From: Trichosphaerium sp. ATCC 40318
Lineage: Eukaryota > Discosea > Flabellinia > Trichosidae
Length of the DNA stretch: 64,000 nt
Direction: 5' to 3'
NCBI GenBank assembly: GCA_038496445.1
Contig: JALMLS010000579.1
Location: 186,001-250,000, forward strand
The translations under genes were made by a program, and so were the position numbers. Below, in pieces: positions 19,488 through 36,055 of this stretch. Within the stretch, counting starts at the first letter, position 1. Every line of letters begins with the position of its first letter. The notes beneath the pieces were generated by a model that worked only from the letters and a program-made list of their open reading frames with translations, was not told the DNA's origin and made no database searches.

Positions 19488-21068
19488 CTAGTGTCGTCGC
19501 TGACTGTGATTTCCACCATTTTCGGTTATATCAGCTGCAGTAACTTCTTTAGTTGGTTTCCCTGCCTTTTGTTCTTTCAACAACTCACGCATTGCAATAG
19601 GGTCAGGACATTCGCCATAAAGCTACAATAAATATAAGACTTTTTAGAATTTTTGTTAGATTCACTAAACCTCAGCTGTAGCTGTCAGAATGTTTGGCCA
19701 ACCAACTTCTACCATTGATCTTTGTCCAATACGAAACTCCCATATAGGTCTGCCATTATCAGTACGAGGTGTTTTAACTCGAGATAAATACCTGCACTTG
19801 ACGTTAGATTAAATTAAAAAGCTTTTATTTTGAAAAAAACTAATTTGGGACTTTCGGCTTTTACACATACCCTTTTCGGACCAAGTCCGTTTGGATCTTT
19901 TTTTCCCACTCCCCAAAAACAGGATGCGAGCCAGCCCGAAATCCAAGTGGCTTTAAGTGTTGATAAAGAAGCTCTTGATAAAATAAATCAGAAAAAAAAT
20001 ATGGTCAGGTTCAAACAGGCTACATACCTTGCGTAATTGATCTATTATTTGCTAATATAATACACAATATAATCATAGTTAACCCCATATCCTAAAACAC
20101 AATAATGAGTCCGACATAATCGAGCTTATGCAACAACAAAAAAAAAGGAAAAAAATTGCAACGCAAATTGATACCTGCTTGTGACCCAACTCGTGGTCCA
20201 AAGTTTGAACTGATACTGCCTTTATCTCCTTTCTTTTATCTCTATCCCCGGTATGTACACAGTTTTTTAGGATATAAATACCCGTAGACGGAACAACAAC
20301 CTTTTTAGTAGTTGCTCTCTTTTTTGTTGCTTTTGCAATATTATCTTGTTTTTTCTTTTTTTTCAAACCATCCTTTGCTGGTAGCTCAACAAAATCAAAC
20401 CCCATTATTGTACGAAACCTCTTCTTTGCTTCATCTATTATTGTATTTGCTATACCACGAACTTTTTTATAATCTTGTATCACGTGTTGAGAAATATCAC
20501 TTCTTCTTATAGGTTTCTTGTTTATATCATAAAACAGCACCATACGCATTAATTTTGTAATAAGTTTCTCCAGCTCCTAAACAAAGTTATTTAGTTAGTT
20601 GCTGTAGTCATTTTTGCTAGATTTCACATAATTTTTTTGAACATTACTTTTGTTCGTTGCTCACCTCATCTGAAATGCCGCCTTGAGTCACATAGTCTTC
20701 TTCTTCGTCGACACTGGATTTTCCTCGTCTTCTCTTGCGTTGTGAATCTCTGCCATTTGATTGAGAGGAGCGTTGGCTTGATATGTTGGAACGCTGGCTC
20801 ATTCGTTGACTCCCTTGACTAGAAAGTTGGCTACTCATTCTACGTCCTAAACGGACGTGTTAATGATGCCACGGTGCATTTTTCTTGCGTACGTTGGCTT
20901 GGAGGCTCCTCTTCGTCATCACTGTCAATTAGCTAGTAAAAAGCTTAGATCATTGAATTGTTTACTTAATGTACCTGACGACGCCGTTTACGTCCACCAA
21001 ACCGAGCATGCCGTTGCTAAATAATTAAATAATTATGATCAAAATAGCATTATTCTTACCTGAGACAT
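19488..21068 (-). CDS. NSE3: NSE3 / MAGE-domain subunit of the SMC5-SMC6 complex
   Basis: The MAGE homology domain is clear: MRMVLFYDINKKPIRRSDIS, HVIQDYKKVRGIANTIIDEA, FRTIMGFDFVELPAKD, and after a Lys-rich insertion YLSRVKTPRTDNGRPIWEFR with GQRSMVEVGWPNIL. In a genome with a single MAGE gene this is normally NSE3, which pairs with NSE1 as a ubiquitin-ligase enhancer in the SMC5/6 DNA-repair complex. The N-terminus is Ser/Gln/Arg-rich and disordered (MSQQRHARFGGRKRRRQ, SDDEEEPPSQ, then SSQLSSQGSQRMSQRS), assembled from three phase-matched small exons. Its start codon abuts that of the opposite-strand gene (CAT|ATG). The stop is TAG at 19488-19490. Confidence 0.8.
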
Positions 21069-21470
21069 ATGTGGGAGCGTAGAGTGTATTTATAACAAAA
21101 TAATACGACAAACTGGAGAACAGACAAATTTACCGCCAATTTTAAGTCAACATTTTTTCGACGCGGAAGAAATACAACATTCAAGAAGTGAAATTTCTGC
21201 TATACAGCACTCTGCAAACCGCTACGCCTCTCCGGTGGAGTACTATAAAGTACGTGACACTCCTGTAATCGTTTGTAGCAGCTTATCGGGCACAGCGCAG
21301 TTGTTTCGTTGCCTAAAGGGATCAGAAGGCAAAGGTACGCGTATACAATTCAAACAAAGCTTATATAACCGCCAAACACCTTAGATTGTTCCTTCCACAC
21401 CGAAAAGCTGGAAAGTGCTGATGCAAGCAGATCAAACGTGGATTACACCAAACCGCGCTCGCTTGTTTAA

Positions 21471-21474
<4 letters not shown>
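21069..21474 (+). CDS. small uncharacterised protein between NSE3 and INO80
   Basis: A five-codon first exon (MWERR, 21069-21083), a 40-nt intron, then an exon from 21124 (TNLPPILSQHFFDAEEIQHS, YYKVRDTPVIVCSSLSGTAQ) and a last exon IVPSTPKSWKVLMQADQTWI...RARLFK with TGA 21472-21474 join in phase to ~110 residues. No family was recognised. The stop overlaps the putative INO80 start as ATGA, and the start codon is back to back with that of NSE3. It may be an independent gene read from a bidirectional promoter, or an upstream open frame on the INO80 transcript. Confidence 0.45.
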
Positions 21475-27710
<6,236 letters not shown>

Positions 27711-27974
27711 GATGTATATACATAGTTCAACATAACACCCTTGTAACAATACATTATTTCTGTGGATGAAATGACCAGTTTATTTCTGAACAACAAACTA
27801 CTCTATCATATTTTGTAATATTGCACGCGAGAAACAGCTTTGATGGCAACACAATAGCGATGCCTGGTTTCATAGATTGGTCATCAAAGACTATGAACCT
27901 TTTGTTTCATAGTTTTTTTAATTTTGACAACGCATAACAAAGGCAGGTTTGGGTTATTTAATTGTTGATTTTAT

Positions 27975-30760
27975 TTACAATTCTGGTGGTAGTATCTCAA
28001 AGAATCTATCAATTATCTCTCCTTTTTCGTACTGTAAACCACAATTATTTGCCAATGAAAGGAGGGACCTACAAAAAAACACCCAACATTAACAACGTGG
28101 TTTTGTTTGACAGAAAAGAAAATTATTGCAAAAGAAGGAAAAAAAAAGAAAAAAAAGGCTTCTAGCTAGTTACTGGGTTGGTTTGTATAAAATACGTACT
28201 TCAAATAAGGTTTGCTCATTTCATTGTATTCTTTAAATAAGTACGAGAACATCTACATTAAAAATAAGCAATGAAAAAGAGAGTGAAACAGGGGAAGATA
28301 GAGAAAGCATATGATGAACAATTGTTTACATTTTTTTTTTGTTGAATGGTGCATACCTGAGTAAAAAAATCACCTTTCCTCATATATATCGCTATCTGGC
28401 ATAAATCAAAAAGCATGCACATTGCTATTGGTCCAAAACTCTTCATATATTCATTATCTTTCATAGCCTTAAAGCATTCCTGTGCAACCTATGTAACAAA
28501 GAGTTAAAAAAAAAAAGAGCCAAAAAGATGATATCACTTCTCAGTGTACCATGAAAGAATCGTCATATAGTCCTCCAGCATAATACACAAGCGACTTTAC
28601 AAGCATGACAGTAGTTCCCCATGTTTTGTAAAGTGAGAAATGTTCACCACTAAGTCTATGATTGATAAAAGTTTCTGCTCTATACAACGCATATTCGTAA
28701 TGTACAAAGTCCTGTTGGCTCTTTTAAAAAAAAAATAAAGTTAGCAATCATCAATGACAACTAAAATACAAAAACAAAAGAGTAAATCTATACATGGCTG
28801 GTATTGCGTCACTCCTTTAAAAATCCATCAAGAAAAAAAAAAGGAAAATAAAAAGAAGCGCATTTCCAGTCGAAAGACATATCAGGAAAAGAAGCTTGGT
28901 GACAAGACTAAAAAGAAAATACGGCGTACTATAGCTTGAATAGTATAAGAAGGTAGTATTGTATACTGAAAAAAGAGTTGAGGTGATACTGTTGATATTG
29001 AAAGCCACATCTAATCACAACATCAACAAGAGAAAAAAAACCCAACATTACCTTGACAAGAACACACCATAACGCTATCAAAGAAAAATGAAGAGGCATT
29101 GGTGTATTTTGTGGTTGTAGAATATAAGGATCAGTTTCAGCACCTACATTCCGTATCACTACAAGTTGTGCCTGCCTAAACAAGAATTAAAAATAAGTTG
29201 CGCTGTGCAGCCAAAAAAAAACCAATTTTTACTTCTGAAGGGTTGACGGTTGACGGTTTCACGTGCCTATCCAAGAAGAAATTCGCTGAGAATAGTTCTA
29301 TTCTTCTTGTCATACTTGTGATATATCCATGTTTAGATAATGATTGGCAAGTGTTAAAGTACGGGTCTCGTTTGAGTTTTCCAACCATACCTGGTTTGTA
29401 ATAAAAAATTAGTTCTCCTACAGCAAGAACTCAAGTTGACCCGGAATATAAAAAAAAGAAGATTTTAACATTTTATCACTACTCATCCTAAACCCTCCTT
29501 TTCATGGGCGTTATTCGAACGGTTACTAGCATAAATGACTATTTATTGCTTGCTAAAAAAATAATGCATGGCATGCAGTGAAATAAACAAAACGAGCAAA
29601 AAGTCGTTAATATTTTTTAATTGATAGTCCGGGTCAACTCCCCACCACAACAACGTACCTAAACCTAAGCTATATTTATGCTTGAATGCTTCTAAATCTC
29701 CTATCAGAGCATCATAATCCCCAATCAATATCAATCCAGCTAACCGAGCAACAAAAGTAAACAAAAAAAAAACGAACAAAAAAAAAGAAAAAAAAAGAAA
29801 AAGACTTCGTTATTGTACAGGCTGTCGCTGGATGATAACGGCTGTCTTCACACATTCTAACCGCGGCTGTATGTAAACATCGAGCTTGTTTTTCATAACC
29901 GCTCATTAGCGCGCCAAGGGCTAAGATACCAAGTAGCTCAAGAGAGCATGGTTGTGAAGCCCACGCTGCAGGCAGAAAGGTAAGGGAATTGGGTACAAAA
30001 ATAGACTTTTTTGGTTAAATACAGTACCAGTGTAGTCGGAGAAGGATTCTACAACGGTAGTACCATTCCAGTGCCTTAATGGTACGAGCTCGTAGAAAAT
30101 TAGTTACGACCAAGAATGGGCTTTTTTGCTGCTCTAAGAATGCTTCTAATTCACCGTACATAGTTTTGGTACAGTGTACTGCCATACGTTTGTAACCATC
30201 TCGAAACATCTGAAACATTTGCAAGCTGTGCTGATAATGACCACGCTGTAATCTTTGTAGACGTTAGCGTAAAAAGGGAACAAAAATAGGCTCTCTACAA
30301 TATTTTTTTTCAGCGAGTAGCCAGAAAAAATGTAAAAAAAACCCGTTACTGTATCTTGTTGAGAATGAACGTACCTCCAGTTTTTCGGCGTCGTACACTT
30401 CACCTGCCTCTTCTTCTTTGCTGTTAGCTTGTTGTTGTTCTTGTTCTTTTTGTTTAGTTTGAAAGAATTTCTCTCGCCAATACTCTGCTTCTAGTTCCTT
30501 TTCCGCCAAAGCTGCTTTAAGCGCTTTGTCTGTGAGCTTCGCTACATTTTTTCTCGTCAAAAAAGTATCAAACGATACCGAAGCGACGTACAAGTAGTTT
30601 CAGTTGAATTTATACTTGAATAGGTGCAAACTAGTCCTTTAGAAATACATGTTTCGCATTGAGGTCCGCCAGTGCATCGTACGTGTTTCTTACGGCAGTA
30701 ATTACACGCCACCTTTGCTATTTTGCGGGTTTTTTTTTTGACGCCATCGTTGGTATACAT
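27975..30760 (-). CDS. Zn2Cys6 (Gal4-type) transcription factor with fungal-TF-like middle domain
   Basis: Begins MYTNDGVKKKTRKIAKVACN. The binuclear cluster reads C-NY-C-RKKHVR-C-TGGPQ-C-ET-C-ISKGLV-C: six correctly spaced Cys, with the RKKHVRC basic stretch for CGG-type sites. A Glu/Gln/Lys-rich coiled coil follows (ALAEKELEAEYWREKFFQ), then helical exons typical of the regulatory domain (KALEWYYRCRILLRLHW, LLGILALGALMSGYEKQARC, HFSLIALWCVLVK, ALYRAETFINHRLSGEHFSL). It ends RFFEILPPEL before TAA 27975-27977. Predicted to bind DNA as a dimer in the nucleus. This class dominates fungi and occurs sparsely in other protists, so it is informative about lineage. Confidence 0.8.
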
Positions 30761-32370
30761 TGCTGTATTTGCTGATTACAGCATTGGTAGTGTTATTATA
30801 GTATTAACAACCAACAAGAAGCGTTCAGCGGAATAAAAGCGTTGTGAGACTCACTATGACTTTTTGGGAACCACGGGGTTAGCTCAATTTAGAAAGCAGA
30901 TACTATTTTCGTTTTTACTAAATCTATAGAGCACGTTTGCACACGTGTGCTATAAATATCTCGGCATACCTAACATCTATAATTTTCTATGACTACAATG
31001 TCCTATTCTCAACCATGGTAGCTCCGCAAGTGCATAAATCAGGTTTTATTGACATGGTTTTTAAAAACACTGATCTCATGACCGCAGGCTGGCGGGTTCA
31101 TAAGAATTTCAACTTTTTTCAACGCAACCATACACACAGCAGTCAACTTTTAATTGTTTGTTTCTTTTTACAGGTATGGGAATCATGCTCAATATTGTAT
31201 ACAAACAGCAAAATCTCATATTGAAGCATTTGATAGGCCGGGACATGACGAAATTCACAGTGTCCACATTTTTCTGTTTTTTTTAGCAGTGTCCATGAAT
31301 TGATCACGCACCACCTGAGATAATACAAAATAACGTGATATGGTTGCTGTATAGGCAAGTGACATAGAGTGTTCAATACAAGACCCCATTGAGAATATCA
31401 ATGTCATTAAAATGAGTGACATACATTTCCCTACGAACTGAAATTTGAGAGTTTAGTAGTAATGCATACACTTGTAGTCATTGTAAGACTCTAAAATGTC
31501 TACAAGATTAGTGCTAGGGCAATAAAATAGATGTGGCTTCAGTTATGGATCTTTGGAGTTGTCACATAATACACACGCAAAATTCAAGCAACCGGGCAGA
31601 CACTTAAATATGTACCCTTTGTGTTGAATCCAACGTTGCGCCTATTGATTGGTCGTTTTTTGAAACTTTCGCTACTAAAATCGTTAGTATGATAAACGAA
31701 GTGTTGTAGAAGATCCTTTATGAATTGTAACGCGTGATAAGTTGTGTACAAGCTTGTTAAACCAGAAAATGTTGTAATGTACACTAAACGACACGCCATG
31801 ACACGCCATGACAAACTACGTACTGTTTTTAAACCATGTGATTGATTCTTATGAATGGGGAGTTCAAAAAGTTAAGTCTTATGAATGGGGATATTAAGTC
31901 GTAAGATCTCGGCAGGTGTAACAATGAGAAAACATAACCATTCACTCCCTGTGACGGAGAGAGAGATAAACAAGTGAACACGTGTTTGGCCTTAATCGGT
32001 ACAAACCAAAGAGACCAACCAATCCAGACGTTCTACCCCCCCTTGTAAAAGAAAGGAGATGGGGAGCGAAGCGGTGGTGGCGGGCTAATCGATTCGATGG
32101 GTTTTATTTATCAATAGTAAGTTTTCAGTAATGCACAACGAGTTGTACACGACGAGAAAGGAGGAATTGATGTACAGTCCATTCTTTTCCTTTTCGCCCG
32201 AAATAAATGCGCACAATTATTTCGCCGGGAAAAAACAAAGAGGAGTGGCACATGTAAGTTAGGTCTATTATACATAAGTTATAGGTCGCTAGAAAGCGTT
32301 ACATCTCGGACTATCACGGAGCCCGTTCAGTCCGATTGCAATATTATTAACTGAATATCATGCTAACAGG
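30761..32370. other. 1.6-kb gene-poor region with short direct repeats
   Basis: No exon set with matching phases was found on either strand, although short chance frames exist (for example near 30937-31224 and 31584-31814). Visible repeats are TGACACGCCATGACACGCCATGAC near 31790-31812 and two copies of TCTTATGAATGGGGA (31847-31861 and 31877-31891). A GC-richer patch (about 32020-32090) contains a C7 run and CGGTGGTGGCGGGC, unlike the flanks. It may hold the long 5' region of the Zn2Cys6 gene, a non-coding RNA, or decayed sequence. Confidence 0.4.
31847..31891. repeat. two direct copies of a 15-nt repeat
   Basis: TCTTATGAATGGGGA occurs at 31847-31861 and again at 31877-31891, a 30-nt period. 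No larger array is seen. Confidence 0.6.
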
Positions 32371-33798
32371 TTATTGCTCGACACGATAAAATCTCCAAAA
32401 GCTGTTTTGATGTACTACTTTAACCGTACTGAAACCAGCACGTTTTACGATATCCTTCATAGTAGAGGCATGTATACAAGCGCCAATAGCTTCTGAGTTT
32501 TCATAAACCATAGCTTGAGGTAAGCAATGCATGACACTAAAGCTGTAACAAAACCTTCCCATAAAATTCTTGTCGTCTTTCGAAAATGACGTTACTGATC
32601 CATCAACAGCCTTTGGTAACATATCTTCAAGTTTGTCTTCTACACGCTCATCGGCAATAAACACAACACCTTCCAAAAACAAGTAAGTAAGCAGGATTTT
32701 TTTGGTATACTTTTGCCCTTAAAACGTACCTCCCGGCTTTAAGAAAGGCTTGATACTTTTTAGCACTTCAACAGGGTTAGCCATATCATGTAGGCATTCA
32801 AAGAAACTAATAAGGTCACATGACTCCTTTTCAATATTGGCCTCATGTGCAAAACAATTGTGCAAAGTAATACGATTCTAATAGTTATTTTAAGTTGTTG
32901 TACCAACCGTAATGTCACGTACCTTCATTCCAGCTTTTTCAATGTTTATCTTTGCTTTAGCTACTGATATATCATCGCAGTCGAGACAGTCTATTACGGC
33001 ATTTGGGAAAGCTACAAAAGCTCTATTAGCATCACACATAACTAGCTACTTCTTACCTTTTGCAAGAGCGATAGTAGATACCGCTGTACCACAACCAACA
33101 TCTAACAATCTACCGCCTACAAGCTGTTAAGCTAAACATACGAAAGTGTCATACCAGATTTTAGTTTTTTATTGATGTCTGGGATTGCTTCAAACCATTC
33201 CACAAGTTCGTGCGTATACATAGGTAAGTTACCACCGCCAACCTACACATTTAATAAACGGCTATTTATATCACGTGTCTATTTATAAAAACGTACTGCA
33301 GCTATGCACTCTTCGCCATAGTCTCTATACGGTACACCTCCTCCATTCTTAAATGCTTCTAAAAGCTGTGGCATTATACGGAAATTTGGAAGCCTGTTAT
33401 GGTTAGAAACCACCAGGTACTAAAACGGTCTTTGTCATACCATGTTGTAAAAGCTCCAACATAGCTTGGGTTAAGTGTATCACAAAGTGATACGGCATGA
33501 CCTTCGGGAAGTGTGAAAGTCTCAGTCGAAGCATCAAAGGTTATGTATCCGTGCGTAGCGCAACAGTGAAGCCATTCTTTTATGTACCGAGCGTTGAGGT
33601 TACATTGCTTGGCAAAATCCTTAGCTGTAACAGAGCCAGATTTACGAAGCTTTTAAAGTTAGTAACTGTTTGACAACGATGAGACGCTTGTCGTGCCTGA
33701 GGCCATAGTTTTAGGTTATGGCCAATGTACAGCATGAATACGCCAAGACCACCTGTTACTTCTCCAAGAACACGTTCCGTAAATGCTTGTGCTTCCAT
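32371..33798 (-). CDS. SAM-dependent methyltransferase with N-terminal winged-helix domain
   Basis: Starts MEAQAFTERVLGEVTGGLGV at the ATG complementary to 33796-33798. The N-terminal winged helix (GSVTAKDFAKQCNLNARYIK, EWLHCCATHGYITFD, FTLPEGHAVSL) precedes a class-I methyltransferase fold. Motif I is LLDVGCGTAVSTIALAK, then the acidic loop VIDCLDCDDISVAKAKI, DLISFFECLHDMANPVEVLK and FLKPGGVVFIADERVEDK. It ends VHQNSFWRFYRVEQ at TAA 32371-32373. Domain order matches a bacterial/eukaryotic family of small-molecule methyltransferases of unknown substrate. About six introns. Its first ~50 coding bases and upstream flank are the source or sister of the repeat found in the CRAL-TRIO gene. Confidence 0.8.
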
Positions 33799-33897
33799 GA
33801 TGTATTACTCAGATGTTATTTTTACAGTTATGGTTTCTTAGTGAACCTGGAGCGTCGGAGGAACTAATTATACCGAAAAATACTTTTAAAAAGTTTC
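33751..33897 (+). repeat. 147-nt dispersed repeat, copy spanning the methyltransferase start and upstream flank
   Basis: Plus-strand sequence homologous to the reverse complement of 15216-15364. Here it covers, on the antisense, codons 1-16 of the methyltransferase (TERVLGEVTGG is conserved in that family, so this is probably the original locus) and ~100 nt of its 5' flank. In the frame used by the CRAL-TRIO exon, this copy has stop codons. Confidence 0.8.
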
Positions 33898-35075
33898 TCT
33901 AACATCACTCTGCCATACGCTTGTTCGTGAATACTGTTGTGTCTGGTAGAAGTTAGTTATTATCAACAAGAGTATCACATTCTGCTTGGATCGATACCAT
34001 TGAAGCGTTGAACTGGTTTGTATATAGTATTCGACTCTACAAAAGGTTGTTGCTTTTATAATACTACCAATGTTCTTGCGACTGAGCATTTTGTTTCTCA
34101 AGAATCGGAGGAACTAATTATACCGCAAAAGGTAAAAAAATGTTGTGTCAACCACTGTATCGTATTCTAGGCTCAACTTAGTTTCATTCGAAACAAATAC
34201 CCTTTGTAGTCACGCGCCTTGTGAATTTAGGTACATCTAAAACTCCAAGGGGTGAAACGGCTAGCACGCCCTAATGATTTCAAAATCAGCTGAAAATGAT
34301 GACGTTTCACAACAATCACGTTTTGGTTTTTTCGGGCAATGGAAGTGATTTTCAACTTTTAAAAGTTATCTATATGCAAACACTATAACCTACATATTAT
34401 CTGTTTTAGCTAAATAGAATGCGAAGTGGAATGAATTGGGCCGGAATAAATCGTTTCAAACAACAACAAAGTCTGAATTTTAGTTTAAAGACTCACATGA
34501 AATTTGCGTGAAGGTGACCTAAAGTCGTTAACAAAACATCTGAAAGGATAAGAACCAAAAGGAATTGTTCTCCAGGATGAAAGAACTATATAGTTTACGG
34601 ATTCGTTGGCTTGATTGAGCACTTCTTTGAACTAGATACGCTAGAATAGAAAAGCCAAAGATATCTTCACGTGGTGTGCAGAAGGGGGATTTGTGGATTA
34701 AAGAAAGTGAGGTCTAGAGGGAAGTTCCACACAAAGAAACTCGTAGCATTCACAAAACAACTGACAAGTTAAGCGATTGAAGCAACGTGCAGCCTATCTT
34801 AGCAAAGTCAATACATCTGTGCTACTCCCTTCACAGCAATATCATACGCTCAACTAGCATTCATACTTGCAAGACTTATGTACTGTAACGCTATTATCCG
34901 TCAATCAAGTGAGTATTTAAACAGTGACATCCAAATGCACTGGTAAGAAAACTGATAGATAGTAGGTCGCCTGGTTACATACCAAATAAGATCATCATCA
35001 ATTTACTCGCAGCATGGGTTGTAGTCCATATCTGATATATATTCTCAAACAAACTCGTTAAAAGCTCAGGTGCTA
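33799..35075. other. 1.3-kb intergenic region between methyltransferase and ubiquitin-like remnant
   Basis: Contains the outer part of one dispersed repeat copy and all of another (see the entries at 33751 and 34105). The rest is AT-rich with no phase-consistent exons, tRNA or other RNA recognised on either strand. Confidence 0.4.
34105..34125 (+). repeat. third partial copy of the dispersed repeat core
   Basis: TCGGAGGAACTAATTATACCG, followed by near-matching A-rich bases, repeats the 3' core of the 33751-33897 repeat in the same orientation about 250 nt downstream. The ~210 nt between them show no recognisable gene. Confidence 0.6.
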
Positions 35076-35300
35076 ATGAAGGTGATAGTACAAACTCTTA
35101 CTGGGTACACTTTAAATCTTGATATTGATCCAACTTCAAAAATTACAATATTGAAAGAACGGATATTTGACATGGAAGGTATACCTCCAGATGAGCAATG
35201 CCTTATTTTTGGTGGTCGACAGCTTGAAGATGATAGAACAATCCAATCATATTAAATAAGAAACAGGTCTACAATACACCTTGTATGGAATCTCAGATAA
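35076..35300 (+). pseudogene. ubiquitin-like gene with in-frame TAA and no C-terminal Gly-Gly
   Basis: From ATG 35076 the frame reads MKVIVQTLTGYTLNLDIDPT, then ILKERIFDMEGIPPDEQCLI and FGGRQLEDDRTIQSY, a clear ubiquitin fold. TAA then occurs at 35253-35255, exactly where ubiquitin has Asn60. Beyond it the same frame continues as IRNRSTIHLVWNLR and a second TAA (35298-35300), matching the ubiquitin end NIQKESTLHLVLRLR but without Gly-Gly. Residues corresponding to Lys48 (Arg), Lys63 (Asn), Lys11 (Tyr) and Lys6 (Gln) are changed. No intron is seen. It is probably a decayed ubiquitin or NEDD8-like copy; a truncated 59-residue product is possible. Confidence 0.75.
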
Positions 35301-35386
35301 GAAACATCAAAAAAACCTGGTTTGTACTTCTAGAAAATAAAACATCTTTTTTTCGAAAATAGAACTGTTTTTTTTGCAAGTTGCAA

Positions 35387-35647
35387 TCAAATCGTGACTT
35401 GATTTTGAAATAGAGCTACCTCCAAGTCAACATAGGCTTCACAAAGGGTTTTAAGTAGATTCGCGTGTTCATAAGAACAGTTTTCTGAACATCTGTACTG
35501 ACACCAAAGAAACCAATAAGGACGTACCTGCGTCAATAAGATATTAATTTCAAGAAAGAGTATTTTGCGCAAAACAAGAAGCACGTTGTATTTTTTAAAG
35601 GTAATCACACGTTCTAGCAAGTATTTGATAACATAGTTCCGAAACAT
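35387..35647 (-). CDS. possible small uncharacterised gene
   Basis: ATG complementary to 35645-35647 opens MFRNYVIKYLLERVITFKKY and continues VLLVLRKILFLEINILLTQ up to a GTACGT donor. A second exon can be joined in phase at TTCAG (KTVLMNTRIYLKPFVKPMLT), and further exons are uncertain. Hydrophobic and basic, no family recognised. It may be only a chance frame; the clean donor site is the main support. Confidence 0.25.
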   Translation of the reverse strand: MFRNYVIKYLLERVITFKKYNVLLVLRKILFLEINILLTQVRPYWFLWCQYRCSENCSYEHANLLKTLCEAYVDLEVALFQNQVTI

Positions 35648-36055
35648 GGTTTTTAAATCACGTGACCACTAAATTTTGCTAAAGCTAGTGCAACCAAAGA
35701 TCCTTGAACCAGCAATACAACAAAAATTACTGTCAGGCATGCTACGTGAAAACTTTTATACTTGAGACTAGTCTCCAACAACAACTGTCATGAGTGAAGA
35801 TGTTACTTTTCCTGTTTGGTTAACCTTTTTCGTTTTGTGTAGCACTTTTATTTTTCTTTTTATTTTCTTGCCTCTACATTCATGCTAGTGTTACTAAATA
35901 ACCCCGAGTGGCTGCTTCTAGCCACCAATAGCGAGTGCCTTTCCTACTTCACGTCTCGAGCCTTGACCCGTCTTCTGAATTACCAATACCCTAAAAGTCA
36001 TTTTTGGTCAAGGCTAGCAGCTCATACTCAACTTGTTTGAGGTGTAGGGTTCTAC
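35648..36055. other. intergenic region upstream of the F-box/RasGEF gene
   Basis: No gene or RNA recognised. Contains AATCACGTGACC at about 35658, one of the repeated E-box-like palindromes. Presumably promoter sequence for the plus-strand gene starting at 36056. Confidence 0.35.

Noticed and set aside
33886-34101. Minus-strand 71-codon frame between two copies of the dispersed repeat
   Set aside because: No recognisable domain; one end is repeat sequence, so the frame is probably fortuitous.
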